Shown here in pieces: positions 56,194 through 64,000 of a stretch of DNA of 64,000 nucleotides. A program made the translations under genes and the position numbers. Below the pieces are notes generated by a model, which saw only the letters and a list, made by a program, of their open reading frames with translations, was not told the DNA's origin and did no database searches. The stretch's first letter is position 1. Each line of letters starts with the position of its first letter. Origin of the DNA: Achromobacter pestifer (lineage in GTDB: Bacteria > Pseudomonadota > Gammaproteobacteria > Burkholderiales > Burkholderiaceae_B); NCBI RefSeq assembly GCF_902859625.1, contig NZ_CADIJX010000004.1, positions 558,001-622,000 of the forward strand, given 5' to 3'.

Positions 56194-58359
56194 CTAGAAC
56201 GGCGAGGGCTGGTTCGACAGATTGACGAAGCTGTTGCTGGTCAGGTTCAGGCGGATGTGCTCCGACGGAGCGCCGGCTGCCAGTTTCAGCATGATCGCCA
56301 TCAGCGGCTTGAAGCGCGCCTTGAACAAGTCGGCCAGCGTGTTCGCGTTGCTGACGCTGCTGCCGTTCATCTGCACGGCCGAATTGCTTAGGTCGAGCGC
56401 CTGGGCCAACAGCTTGTACTGGTTGGCGCGCTGGGCCGGGATATCGGCGAATGCCAGGTCGCCTGCGTTGGCGATGCGAACGAAGTCGCCCGCCATGTCC
56501 AGGGCTTTCCATTGCGCGAAGTCCGACAACTGCATGCCGTTGGCTTGCGCCAGCGCTTGCGCGCGGGCCTGGGCGTCGGCCAGGTTGCCGGCATAGGCGG
56601 CGTTGCTGGCGCCGCTACCTCCGCCGTCGGCCAGGCACGCGAAGAAGGCCGGAGTCAGATTGTTCTGGTTGCCGGTGTTCGCAAGTTCCTTGAGCGTGAC
56701 GGTGGTTTGCAGCTGCGACAGCGTCAACAGGTCGGCGCCGGTCAGCGGGCTCTTGACCAGCTCACGCATCTCGCAGCGCCAGTCATCGTTGAGCAGGCGC
56801 AAGCGTACGAGTTCGCTCATGTAACGGTAGGTGAAGTCGCCATAGTCCTTGGCGTCCAGAATCGACACGTCCCAACGCGGCGGCGTGGTGTAGGCGTTTT
56901 CGGCGCGGTACAGGTCGAACAGTTCGTCAAAGCGCGGCACCTTGTCCAGGCGGATGGTCTGCACTTCGATCTCGGCTGCGCTTTGCAGCGTCATCAGCTT
57001 GTAGGCCGGCACATAGGCGGCCATGGACGGCGCCTGGATGTTGAACAGCGCCGTGTCACCGCCGTAGTTGCGCACCGCCATGTCGTTGAAGTGCATGTGC
57101 CCGCCCACATGCACCTTCAGGCCGGTTTCGGCCAGCGCGCGCGTGGTGTTCTCGGCCGGGCGGCGGATCATCTGCATCTTGTTGGCGCCCAGCAGCGCCT
57201 CGATGTCATCGGAGGCGCCGTTGAAGAATTCCGACATCGGGAAGTGACTGAAGGCGATGACCTGTTTGCCTTGCGCCTTGCCGCGCGCCACCACGTCGGC
57301 CAGCCACTTGATGACGTGGGCCTTGTGCGTGAGCATTTTGTTGTAGCCCTGGTCGCCCGAGCCGGTGAAATCATTTTGGCCGATGCCGGTGGGCACGTAG
57401 ACGTTGGCATCCAGGCCAACCAGCCACACGCCCTTGACCGGTTCGACCACGTAGGACGTGTCGGGCACCATCTTGCATAGCGTGTAGTTCTGCGGTTTGT
57501 TCGGACCACCCGTGCCTTCGGCGCAGATCTCGTACTGGCGGTTGGTCCAGTTGGCTTGCGACAGCGCCGTCTCGTACTCGTAGTCCTCGTACTTGTAGGT
57601 GCTGTAGGGCGTTTCGTAATAGACGTTCTGCGGCTGCGGCATGAAGCCGTGCTGCTTGAGCGCATCGGTGATGCCGGCGTAGCCCATGTGCAACACCTCT
57701 TCGGTGCAATAGGTGCTGCCGACAAGTGCCCAGTCGCCGCCGTAGGCCGTGCTGCACGCCGCGTTGCCGCCACGGCTGTAGATCGGCTGCGAGAAGCCGA
57801 TCGCGTTGGTCGTGGGGTCCACGCCCAGGTAGTCGCTCTTGCCGGCGGCCTGGTTGAACGGGCGGTTGGGGTCATGGTTGCCCGGCGCGGCGAAGAACTG
57901 GATGCCGTGCTTCTTCGAGTAGTCGTCCATGATCTTGACCAGGCCGCGCATGTGCACGGGCTGGCCATCGTCCGAGAAGTCGCCCGGCAGCGCGATGTAC
58001 TTCACGCCACGCGCCACCGCATCGTCCAGCGCGGCCAGAAAAGCGAAGTAGTTTTCGTTGAACAGCCGCGTGGACGTCAGCTGCGCATACATCGTGCGGA
58101 TGGTGGCGTTGTCGCCACGCTTCGGGTTGGGGATGCCGGGAAACGAGCCATCCTTGAAGTCGGCGTAGACGTCGTGAAAATGGATGTCGGGCATGAACGC
58201 GACTTGCACGGGGGCGGGCGGCGTGACCGGCGTTTCCGTGACGGGAGGGGGCGTCTGGTCAACCGGCTTGTTGTCATCATCGTCGCCGCCGCAAGCGGCA
58301 AGCAGGGCCATGATGGTTGCGGCGCCTGCCGTGCGGGCAAAGCGTGAAAGGGGAGTCAT
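56194..58359 (-). CDS. Lipoprotein metallophosphoesterase (calcineurin-like)
   Basis: A 721-residue predicted lipoprotein. The signal ends in LLAACGG with the lipid Cys at residue 23, followed by an Asp stretch and a Thr/Pro-rich linker. The calcineurin-type motifs occur in order over residues 55-440: MPDIHFHD, LPGDFSDDG, APGNHDP, FSHFP and VGGHMHFND. They form a two-metal phosphoesterase site. The C-terminal 270 residues are mostly helical and match nothing I recognise. The protein should lie at the outer membrane or periplasm and cleave a phosphoester of unknown kind. It stands alone between a bidirectional terminator and the ALDH unit. Confidence 0.85.
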   Translation of the reverse strand: MTPLSRFARTAGAATIMALLAACGGDDDDNKPVDQTPPPVTETPVTPPAPVQVAFMPDIHFHDVYADFKDGSFPGIPNPKRGDNATIRTMYAQLTSTRLFNENYFAFLAALDDAVARGVKYIALPGDFSDDGQPVHMRGLVKIMDDYSKKHGIQFFAAPGNHDPNRPFNQAAGKSDYLGVDPTTNAIGFSQPIYSRGGNAACSTAYGGDWALVGSTYCTEEVLHMGYAGITDALKQHGFMPQPQNVYYETPYSTYKYEDYEYETALSQANWTNRQYEICAEGTGGPNKPQNYTLCKMVPDTSYVVEPVKGVWLVGLDANVYVPTGIGQNDFTGSGDQGYNKMLTHKAHVIKWLADVVARGKAQGKQVIAFSHFPMSEFFNGASDDIEALLGANKMQMIRRPAENTTRALAETGLKVHVGGHMHFNDMAVRNYGGDTALFNIQAPSMAAYVPAYKLMTLQSAAEIEVQTIRLDKVPRFDELFDLYRAENAYTTPPRWDVSILDAKDYGDFTYRYMSELVRLRLLNDDWRCEMRELVKSPLTGADLLTLSQLQTTVTLKELANTGNQNNLTPAFFACLADGGGSGASNAAYAGNLADAQARAQALAQANGMQLSDFAQWKALDMAGDFVRIANAGDLAFADIPAQRANQYKLLAQALDLSNSAVQMNGSSVSNANTLADLFKARFKPLMAIMLKLAAGAPSEHIRLNLTSNSFVNLSNQPSPF

Positions 58360-58501
58360 TGCGCGTTCATTTCCTGAAGTGTGGTTTCAGGCGGCCATTC
58401 CGATGGTCAAGGTCAGCTACCTGTCAGCGAGGCGCAATGTTCCCGGACGCCCATGACAGCATCATGAACCGCAGCGCGGCGTCTACCTCGCGCTTCAGGC
58501 G

Positions 58502-58525
58502 AAAAAAAAGCCCCTCGCGGGGCTT
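58502..58525 (-). terminator. Terminator of the aldehyde dehydrogenase gene
   Basis: AAGCCCC and GGGGCTT pair around a TCGC loop. On the minus strand the stem is followed by a run of eight T residues, 22 bases after the stop of the dehydrogenase. Confidence 0.9.
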
Positions 58526-58547
58526 TGGAGCGACTGGGCGGAGCCGG

Positions 58548-59975
58548 TCAGATGTGCGTGATGAATTTCGTGACCAGATAACCGTCAAACGTTTCCAGGC
58601 CGCCTTCGCTGCCAATGCCGCTGTCCTTGATGCCACCGAACGGCGTCTCGGCCAGCGCGCTGCCGAAGTGGTTGATGTTGACCATGCCGGCTTCCAGGCC
58701 GTTGGAGACCTTGGTGGCCGTCTTCAGCGAGTTCGTGAACACGTAGGACGACAAACCGAAAGGCAGGCTGTTGGCGCGGCGCAGGACTTCATCGGTGTCC
58801 TTGAAGCGCACGACCGGCGCGACGGGGCCAAAGGGTTCTTCGGTCATCAGCATGGAGTCGTCGGGCAGATCCGTCACGACCGTGGGGGCGAAGAAGAAAC
58901 CCTTGCGATCCAGCGGGCCGCCGCCGACCACGACCTTGCCGCCATGCTTCTTGGCGTCGTCGATGAAGGCGCTCATGGCGGGCACGCGGCGCTCATGCGC
59001 CAGCGGACCCATGTCGGTGCCGGCTTCCAGGCCGTCGCCAACCTTGATGTTCTTCAACACATCCGAGAAGCGCGCCAGGAATTGCTCGTAGGCGCCTTCC
59101 TGCACGTAGAAGCGGGTGGGCGATACACAGACCTGGCCCGCGTTGCGTACCTTGAACTTGGCCAGCATTTCAGCAGCGCGCTTAACGTCGGCATCGTCAA
59201 AGACCAGCACGGGCGAGTGGCCGCCCAATTCCATCGTGACGCGCTTCATGTGCGCGCCAGCCAGGGCAGCCAGTTGCTTGCCCACCGGCACGGAGCCGGT
59301 GAACGACACCTTGCGCACGATCGGCGAACGGATCAGGTAATCAGAGATCTTGGCCGGTTCGCCCCAGACAATGTTCAGGCAGCCCTTGGGCAGGCCAGCA
59401 TCGTGGAACATGCGGGCGATCGCCATGACGGCGCTGGGTGAATCTTCCGGACCCTTCAACACCACCGTGCAGCCGGCGCCGAGCGCGGCGGCGATCTTGC
59501 GGATGGCTTGGTTGTACGGGAAGTTCCAGGGCGTGAACGCAGCGCAGACGCCAATGGGTTCGCGCACGACGAATTGGCGCACATCGGGGTTGCGCGGCGG
59601 CACCACGCGGCCATAGATGCGGCGACATTCCTCGGCGTGCCAATCGGCATGTTCGGCGCAGGACGTGACTTCGCCGACGGCCTCGGCCAGCGGTTTGCCC
59701 TGGTCCAGCGTCATGTTGCGGCCGATCTCCTTGGCGCGCTCGCGCGACAGCGTGGCGACCTTGCGCAGGATGGCGGAACGGTCCATGGGAGAGGACTTCT
59801 TCCACGACTCGAATGCGCGCTGGGCGGCGGCTAGCGCGCGATCCAGATCCGCTTCGGTGGCGTGGGGCAATTGGCCAAGCACTTCCAGCGTGGCCGGGTT
59901 GATGACGTCCTGGGTGCGCCTACCCTCGCCGGAGATGAATTCGCCGTCGATATACAGCGCCAACTGTTCATACAT
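58548..59975 (-). CDS. NAD(P)-dependent aldehyde dehydrogenase (succinate-semialdehyde type)
   Basis: A 475-residue dehydrogenase with [10 protein letters not shown] near 147, [11 protein letters not shown] near 225, general base E249 in TMELGGHSP, nucleophile C283 in NAGQVCVSP and [13 protein letters not shown]. The pattern resembles GabD and related semialdehyde dehydrogenases, but the substrate is not certain. It appears to be a single-gene unit with its own terminator. Confidence 0.9.
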   Translation of the reverse strand: MYEQLALYIDGEFISGEGRRTQDVINPATLEVLGQLPHATEADLDRALAAAQRAFESWKKSSPMDRSAILRKVATLSRERAKEIGRNMTLDQGKPLAEAVGEVTSCAEHADWHAEECRRIYGRVVPPRNPDVRQFVVREPIGVCAAFTPWNFPYNQAIRKIAAALGAGCTVVLKGPEDSPSAVMAIARMFHDAGLPKGCLNIVWGEPAKISDYLIRSPIVRKVSFTGSVPVGKQLAALAGAHMKRVTMELGGHSPVLVFDDADVKRAAEMLAKFKVRNAGQVCVSPTRFYVQEGAYEQFLARFSDVLKNIKVGDGLEAGTDMGPLAHERRVPAMSAFIDDAKKHGGKVVVGGGPLDRKGFFFAPTVVTDLPDDSMLMTEEPFGPVAPVVRFKDTDEVLRRANSLPFGLSSYVFTNSLKTATKVSNGLEAGMVNINHFGSALAETPFGGIKDSGIGSEGGLETFDGYLVTKFITHI

Positions 59976-60136
59976 GCCTGTCGTTCCTTGCGAAATAGGA
60001 GTGGAGTGCGATCACGGTCGCCCACGGCAGTCTAAACCAGCTTGCACGGGGCAGGGAGGGCCACTCCCGCCTGGGAACCTGGAGCCAATCGAGGGCGCGC
60101 TTGAGCGTGCCATGGGTCTTGCAAGCCGATGCCCGC

Positions 60137-60934
60137 ATGGACACAATGGGGCATCTTCGACTGCCCATCACCGATCCCATCGTGCAACCCGTCGATGCGC
60201 GTCCCGCCGGAAAGTCCAGCCTCTATTCCCGCATGCTCTTTCATTTTGTCGATGGGTTGCGCAACCGCATTGCCCGGGCGTCTCTGGTCGGAGACCGCCC
60301 CATCTTCGAGAATCACCAATTCCCCTGGATTGCCGATCTGGAAGCCCAGGCGCCCGCCATCCGCGCCGAGCTGATGACGCTGCTGGCGCAGCGCCAGCAG
60401 CTGCCGGCCTTCCACGAGATATCCCCCGATGTGGGCATGATCACGTCCGATGACCAATGGAAGACATTTCTCTTCATGGGCTACGGCCTGCGTTCCGAGC
60501 GAAACCTGGCCAGTTGCCCGGCGACGGCCAGGGCGCTTGACGGGATTCCCGGCATACGCAGCGCGATGTTCTCGATCCTGGAACCCGGTAAACGGATTCC
60601 GCTGCATACCGGGCCGTACAACGGCGTGCTCCGCTTGCACCTGGGGCTGATGGTTCCTGAACCCATGGACCAGTGTTGGATCGAAGTCGGGGGCGAACGC
60701 TACAGTTGGCGGGAGGGGCGGGCTGTGGTGTTTGACGACCTGTATCCCCACCAGGTGCACAACGACACGGACGGCGTGCGGGTCGTGCTGTTCGTGGACT
60801 TTGAACGCCCGTGTCGGATTCCGGTAAAATGGATCAATCGCCTGGTGCTCAAGGCGGCCCCGTTCACGGACGAAATCCGTCGCGGCAAGGCCAACCATGA
60901 CGCCTGGGAGAAGGGCTTTTACCGCCAGAAATAA
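60137..60934 (+). CDS. Aspartyl/asparaginyl beta-hydroxylase-family dioxygenase (LpxO-like)
   Basis: About 265 residues with one 2-oxoglutarate/Fe(II) dioxygenase domain. The first metal His and the co-substrate Arg are in IPLHTGPYNGVLRLHLGLMV and the second His is in DDLYPHQVHNDTDGVRVVLF, followed by DFERPCR. LpxO, which hydroxylates the fatty acid of lipid A, has the same layout and similar DGERYSWRDG text (here GGERYSWREG). A lipid A role is possible but not shown. No N-terminal membrane anchor typical of LpxO is clear. The start is uncertain: ATG 60137 and 60146, and TTG 60101, all lack a good ribosome-binding site. Confidence 0.72.
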   Translation: MDTMGHLRLPITDPIVQPVDARPAGKSSLYSRMLFHFVDGLRNRIARASLVGDRPIFENHQFPWIADLEAQAPAIRAELMTLLAQRQQLPAFHEISPDVGMITSDDQWKTFLFMGYGLRSERNLASCPATARALDGIPGIRSAMFSILEPGKRIPLHTGPYNGVLRLHLGLMVPEPMDQCWIEVGGERYSWREGRAVVFDDLYPHQVHNDTDGVRVVLFVDFERPCRIPVKWINRLVLKAAPFTDEIRRGKANHDAWEKGFYRQK

Positions 60935-61007
60935 GGGGCGGATAGCTCGCAAACCGTTCCCCTTCATAGGGGGGTGTGGTCTTTTGTGCGTCATTCCAAC
61001 AAAGTGC

Positions 61008-61036
61008 TTGCGCTCAAAATTTAACCACGCTAGAAT
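61008..61036 (+). promoter_or_regulatory. Promoter of the rplN (spc) operon
   Basis: TTGCGC at 61008-61013 and TAGAAT at 61031-61036 with a 17-base spacer. The -35 context AAGTGCTTGCGCT is nearly the same as in the rplC promoter (43128). It explains how rplN onward is transcribed although it is separated from rpsQ. Confidence 0.75.
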
Positions 61037-61042
61037 GATCAG

Positions 61043-61290
61043 CTTTCCCAGATTGTCGATCCAGTCAACCGAAGTTGTTTCGAGACTAGCTCGGCGTGTT
61101 GGGGGAATACCCGCAGGATTTCAACCCAGGGTCGTTGCGTTGCCAACCAGTAGCAGAGGTAGAGCGAAAGCTCCGAATCTGCCACACATAAAGCAGGGCG
61201 GCAGACCTGACGGGACCAAAACTGGCAGGAATTGCAGTGTTCCCTTGTTGGGAAAACCGTATTTCCAGTTAAGTTGGAACAGGAAAAATC
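61043..61290 (+). promoter_or_regulatory. Long structured leader of the rplN mRNA
   Basis: About 250 bases from the predicted transcription start to the rplN ATG contain no gene. A long hairpin lies at 61220-61270: outer AACTGG/CCAGTT and inner TTCCC-TTGTT-GGGAA. It ends just before the GGAACAGG ribosome-binding site. Such a leader could carry translational control by a ribosomal protein. Nothing matches a leader I can name. Confidence 0.45.
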
Positions 61291-61659
61291 ATGATCCAAA
61301 TGCAGACCACGCTGGACGTGGCCGATAACACTGGTGCGCGTCATGTCATGTGCATTAAGGTGCTCGGTGGCTCCAAGCGCCGTTATGCCGGTATCGGCGA
61401 CATCATCAAGGTGAGCGTCAAAGATGCGGCTCCGCGCGGACGCGTCAAGAAAGGCGAAATTTACAATGCCGTGGTGGTTCGTACCGCCAAGGGCGTGCGC
61501 CGTAAAGACGGTTCGCTGATTAAGTTCGGTGGCAATGCCGCCGTGTTGCTCAACGCCAAGCTGGAGCCCATCGGCACCCGCATCTTCGGACCCGTTACGC
61601 GCGAACTGCGTACCGAGAAGTTCATGAAGATCGTGTCGCTGGCCCCGGAAGTGCTGTAA
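61291..61659 (+). CDS. rplN: 50S ribosomal protein L14
   Basis: A 122-residue L14 ([40 protein letters not shown]). It contacts 16S rRNA at a bridge. It opens the spc series here and is followed after 11 bases by rplX. Confidence 0.98.
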   Translation: MIQMQTTLDVADNTGARHVMCIKVLGGSKRRYAGIGDIIKVSVKDAAPRGRVKKGEIYNAVVVRTAKGVRRKDGSLIKFGGNAAVLLNAKLEPIGTRIFGPVTRELRTEKFMKIVSLAPEVL

Positions 61660-61670
61660 GGAGCCCTACG

Positions 61671-61991
61671 ATGAACAACATTCGTAAAGGCGACGAAGTC
61701 ATCGTCCTGACCGGCCGCGACAAAAAGCGTCGTGGCACCGTGCTGGCTCGTGTTGATGTCGACCACGTTCTGGTCGAAGGCGTCAACATCGTCAAAAAGC
61801 ACGTGAAAGCCAACCCGATGGCTAACAACCCGGGCGGGATTGTCGAAAAGACCATGCCGATCCACATCTCGAATGTGGCGCTCTTCAACCCCGCAACCGG
61901 TCGTGGCGACCGCGTGGGCGTTCAAGAAGTCGAAGGTCGCAAGGTCCGCGTGTTCCGTTCCAATGGTGCCGTTGTCGGCGCCAAGGCGTAA
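61671..61991 (+). CDS. rplX: 50S ribosomal protein L24
   Basis: A 106-residue L24 with the KOW motif [20 protein letters not shown]. It is an assembly initiator of the 50S subunit. The order and length are standard. Confidence 0.97.
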   Translation: MNNIRKGDEVIVLTGRDKKRRGTVLARVDVDHVLVEGVNIVKKHVKANPMANNPGGIVEKTMPIHISNVALFNPATGRGDRVGVQEVEGRKVRVFRSNGAVVGAKA

Positions 61992-62003
61992 GGGGCGATA
62001 GAC

Positions 62004-62543
62004 ATGTCTCGTTTGCAAGATTTCTACAAGAGCAAGGTCGCTGCCGACCTGCAGGCCAAGTTTGGCTACAAGAGCGTGATGGAAGTGCCGCGCATCACCA
62101 AGATCACCCTGAACATGGGTGTCTCGGAAGCGGTCGCCGATAAGAAAGTTATCGAGCACGCTGTTGGCGATCTGACCAAGATCGCAGGCCAAAAGCCTGT
62201 CGTGACGAAGACCAAGAAGGCTATCGCTGGTTTCAAGATCCGCGAAAACTACCCGATTGGTTGCATGGTCACGCTGCGTGGTCAACGTATGTATGAATTC
62301 CTGGATCGCCTCGTTGCGGTCGCGCTGCCTCGCGTGCGCGACTTCCGTGGTATCTCGGGTCGTGCATTTGACGGCCGCGGCAACTACAACATCGGGGTGA
62401 AAGAGCAAATCATTTTCCCCGAAATCGAGTACGACAAGATCGACGCGCTGCGTGGGCTGAACATCAGCATCACCACCTCCGCGAAGACCGACGAAGAAGC
62501 CAAGGCGCTGTTGACGGCCTTCAGCTTCCCGTTCCGTAACTAA
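62004..62543 (+). CDS. rplE: 50S ribosomal protein L5
   Basis: A 179-residue L5 ([40 protein letters not shown]). It binds 5S rRNA. It is followed after 12 bases by rpsN. Confidence 0.98.
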   Translation: MSRLQDFYKSKVAADLQAKFGYKSVMEVPRITKITLNMGVSEAVADKKVIEHAVGDLTKIAGQKPVVTKTKKAIAGFKIRENYPIGCMVTLRGQRMYEFLDRLVAVALPRVRDFRGISGRAFDGRGNYNIGVKEQIIFPEIEYDKIDALRGLNISITTSAKTDEEAKALLTAFSFPFRN

Positions 62544-62555
62544 GGGGCTGATGAC

Positions 62556-62861
62556 GTGGCTAAACTTTCCCTCATCAATCGCGACATCAAGCGCGCCAAG
62601 CTGGCTGACAAGTTCGCTCCCAAGCGCGCTGAGTTGAAGGCGATCATCGACGACCAGTCGAAGACTGACGAAGAACGTTACCAAGCTCGGCTCAAGCTGC
62701 AACAGCTGCCGCGCAATGCCAATCCGACGCGCCAACGTAACCGTTGCGTGGTCACCGGTCGTCCGCGCGGTGTGTTCCGCAAGTTCGGCCTGACGCGTCA
62801 CAAACTGCGTGAAATGGCGATGAAGGGCGAAATCCCCGGCATCACCAAGGCCAGCTGGTAG
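62556..62861 (+). CDS. rpsN: 30S ribosomal protein S14
   Basis: A 101-residue S14 of the long, zinc-independent type (no CxxC pairs; [20 protein letters not shown] is present). It starts with GTG at 62556, in place of the more common ATG. Confidence 0.97.
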   Translation: MAKLSLINRDIKRAKLADKFAPKRAELKAIIDDQSKTDEERYQARLKLQQLPRNANPTRQRNRCVVTGRPRGVFRKFGLTRHKLREMAMKGEIPGITKASW

Positions 62862-62871
62862 GAGATACATT

Positions 62872-63267
62872 ATGAGCATGAGCGATCCCATCGCCGATAT
62901 GCTGACCCGCATTCGCAATGCGCAGCAAGTGGACAAAGTTACGGTGAGCATGCCCTCCTCGAAGCTGAAGGCGGCTATTGCCGCTGTGCTGAAAGACGAA
63001 GGCTACATCGACAGCTTTGAAATCAAGGGCACCCAGGCCAAGCCTGAGCTCGAGATCATCCTGAAGTACTACGCTGGTCGTCCGGTTATCGAGCGCATTG
63101 AACGCGTTTCGCGCCCCGGTCTGCGTATCTACAAGGGCCGTACTAGCATTCCTCAGGTCATGAACGGCCTGGGCGTGGCTATCGTTTCGACCTCGCGCGG
63201 CGTCATGACCGACCGTAAGGCTCGCGCCAACGGCGTCGGCGGCGAAGTGCTGTGCTACGTGGCCTAA
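62872..63267 (+). CDS. rpsH: 30S ribosomal protein S8
   Basis: A 131-residue S8 ([40 protein letters not shown]). In E. coli S8 represses the spc operon by binding near rplE. Whether that holds here is not visible. Confidence 0.97.
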   Translation: MSMSDPIADMLTRIRNAQQVDKVTVSMPSSKLKAAIAAVLKDEGYIDSFEIKGTQAKPELEIILKYYAGRPVIERIERVSRPGLRIYKGRTSIPQVMNGLGVAIVSTSRGVMTDRKARANGVGGEVLCYVA

Positions 63268-63279
63268 GGAGAAATTCTA

Positions 63280-63813
63280 ATGTCACGTATCGCTAAGTAT
63301 CCGGTCGAACTGCCCAAGGGTGTCGAAGCTGACATCAAGCAGGATCAGATCACTGTCAAGGGCCCGTTGGGCACCCTGACTCAAGCCCTGACTGGCGACG
63401 TCACGGTTGCGCTGGACGAAGGCAAGCTCACGTTTGCCGCCGCCAACGAAACTCGTCACGCCAACGCCATGTCGGGTACCGTGCGCGCTCTGGTGGCCAA
63501 TATGGTCGTCGGCGTGAGCAAGGGCTTCGAGCGCAAGCTGACCCTGGTTGGCGTGGGTTACCGCGCCTCGATCCAAGGCGATGCCGTTAAGCTGCAGCTC
63601 GGTTTCTCGCACGACGTTTTGCATCAGTTGCCGGCCGGTATCAAGGCCGAATGCCCCACCCAGACGGAAATCGTCATCAAGGGCGCCAACAAGCAAGTCG
63701 TCGGTCAGATGGCCGCTGAAATCCGCGCGTACCGCGAACCCGAACCCTACAAGGGCAAGGGTGTGCGTTACTCGGACGAACGCGTCGTCATCAAAGAAAC
63801 CAAGAAGAAATAA
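63280..63813 (+). CDS. rplF: 50S ribosomal protein L6
   Basis: A 177-residue L6 ([20 protein letters not shown]; ending [20 protein letters not shown]). It lies near the factor-binding site. The length is standard. Confidence 0.97.
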   Translation: MSRIAKYPVELPKGVEADIKQDQITVKGPLGTLTQALTGDVTVALDEGKLTFAAANETRHANAMSGTVRALVANMVVGVSKGFERKLTLVGVGYRASIQGDAVKLQLGFSHDVLHQLPAGIKAECPTQTEIVIKGANKQVVGQMAAEIRAYREPEPYKGKGVRYSDERVVIKETKKK

Positions 63814-63834
63814 CGGCGCACGCAAGGACGAATC

Positions 63835-64000
63835 ATGGACAAAAAAGTTTCCCGTTTGCGTCGTGCGGTTCCGACCCGCCGGAAGATCAACGAGTTGCGC
63901 GTTCACCGCCTCTCGGTCTTCCGCTCGAACCAGCACATCTACGCCAACATCATTTCGCCGGAAGGCGATCGCGTTTTGGTCAGCGCCTCGACGGTGGAAG
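63835..64000 (+). CDS. rplR: 50S ribosomal protein L18, N-terminal part (partial)
   Basis: The first 55 codons of L18 ([40 protein letters not shown]) are in the window, which ends within the gene. L18 binds 5S rRNA. AAGGACG lies upstream of the ATG, 22 bases after rplF. Confidence 0.95.
   Translation, partial: MDKKVSRLRRAVPTRRKINELRVHRLSVFRSNQHIYANIISPEGDRVLVSASTVE

Overview
The window looks like chromosomal DNA of a GC-rich betaproteobacterium of the Alcaligenaceae (Achromobacter/Bordetella type). The family placement is an inference from protein style, gene order (tRNA-Tyr/Gly/Thr, tuf, tRNA-Trp, secE, nusG, rplKAJL, rpoBC, then rpsL-rpsG-fusA-tuf-rpsJ) and the Bug-type solute-binding protein. 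The left edge is the end of parB, so the window probably lies near the replication origin. Three perfect TTATCCACA DnaA boxes lie within the first 3.4 kb.

Layout. 1-6.8 kb: parB end, an asparaginase, a LysR regulator, a three-gene sulfur operon (cupin thiol dioxygenase-like protein, cystathionine beta-lyase, four-domain rhodanese) and an orphan Bug protein. 6.8-16.4 kb: a catabolic locus with two divergent arms. The minus arm encodes a DeoR regulator and an ABC importer of the 2-aminoethylphosphonate/iron type with a fused permease. The plus arm encodes an inositol-monophosphatase-family phosphatase, a glutamine-synthetase-like ligase, an aldehyde dehydrogenase and an iron-type alcohol dehydrogenase. 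16.4-30.4 kb: tRNAs, tuf copy 1, secE-nusG-rplKA, the L10 leader, rplJL and rpoBC, closed by a terminator.

30.4-37.4 kb: a signalling island between rpoC and rpsL. It holds a TssQ-like lipoprotein, a truncated membrane pseudokinase, a CHASE2 histidine kinase, a LysM/FecR periplasmic protein, an OmpR-type regulator and an orphan regulator with a degenerate receiver. This is my best candidate for a poorly described system. 38.0-48.1 kb: the str genes, a near-identical second tuf, rpsJ, then a terminator and new promoter before rplC-rplD-rplW-rplB-rpsS-rplV-rpsC-rplP-rpmC-rpsQ.

48.1-61.0 kb: about 13 kb of non-ribosomal genes split the S10 genes from the spc genes. They encode two coiled-coil periplasmic proteins, a six-gene hydrolase/branched-chain-type ABC transporter operon with a divergent AraC regulator, a lipoprotein metallophosphoesterase, an aldehyde dehydrogenase and an LpxO-like hydroxylase. 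61.3-64 kb: rplN-rplX-rplE-rpsN-rpsH-rplF and the start of rplR, behind their own promoter and a roughly 250-nt leader.

I saw no insertion sequence, prophage, CRISPR array or rRNA gene. Starts were set by Shine-Dalgarno sequence and family length where the longest open frame was implausible. All functional assignments come from reading motifs, not from database searches.
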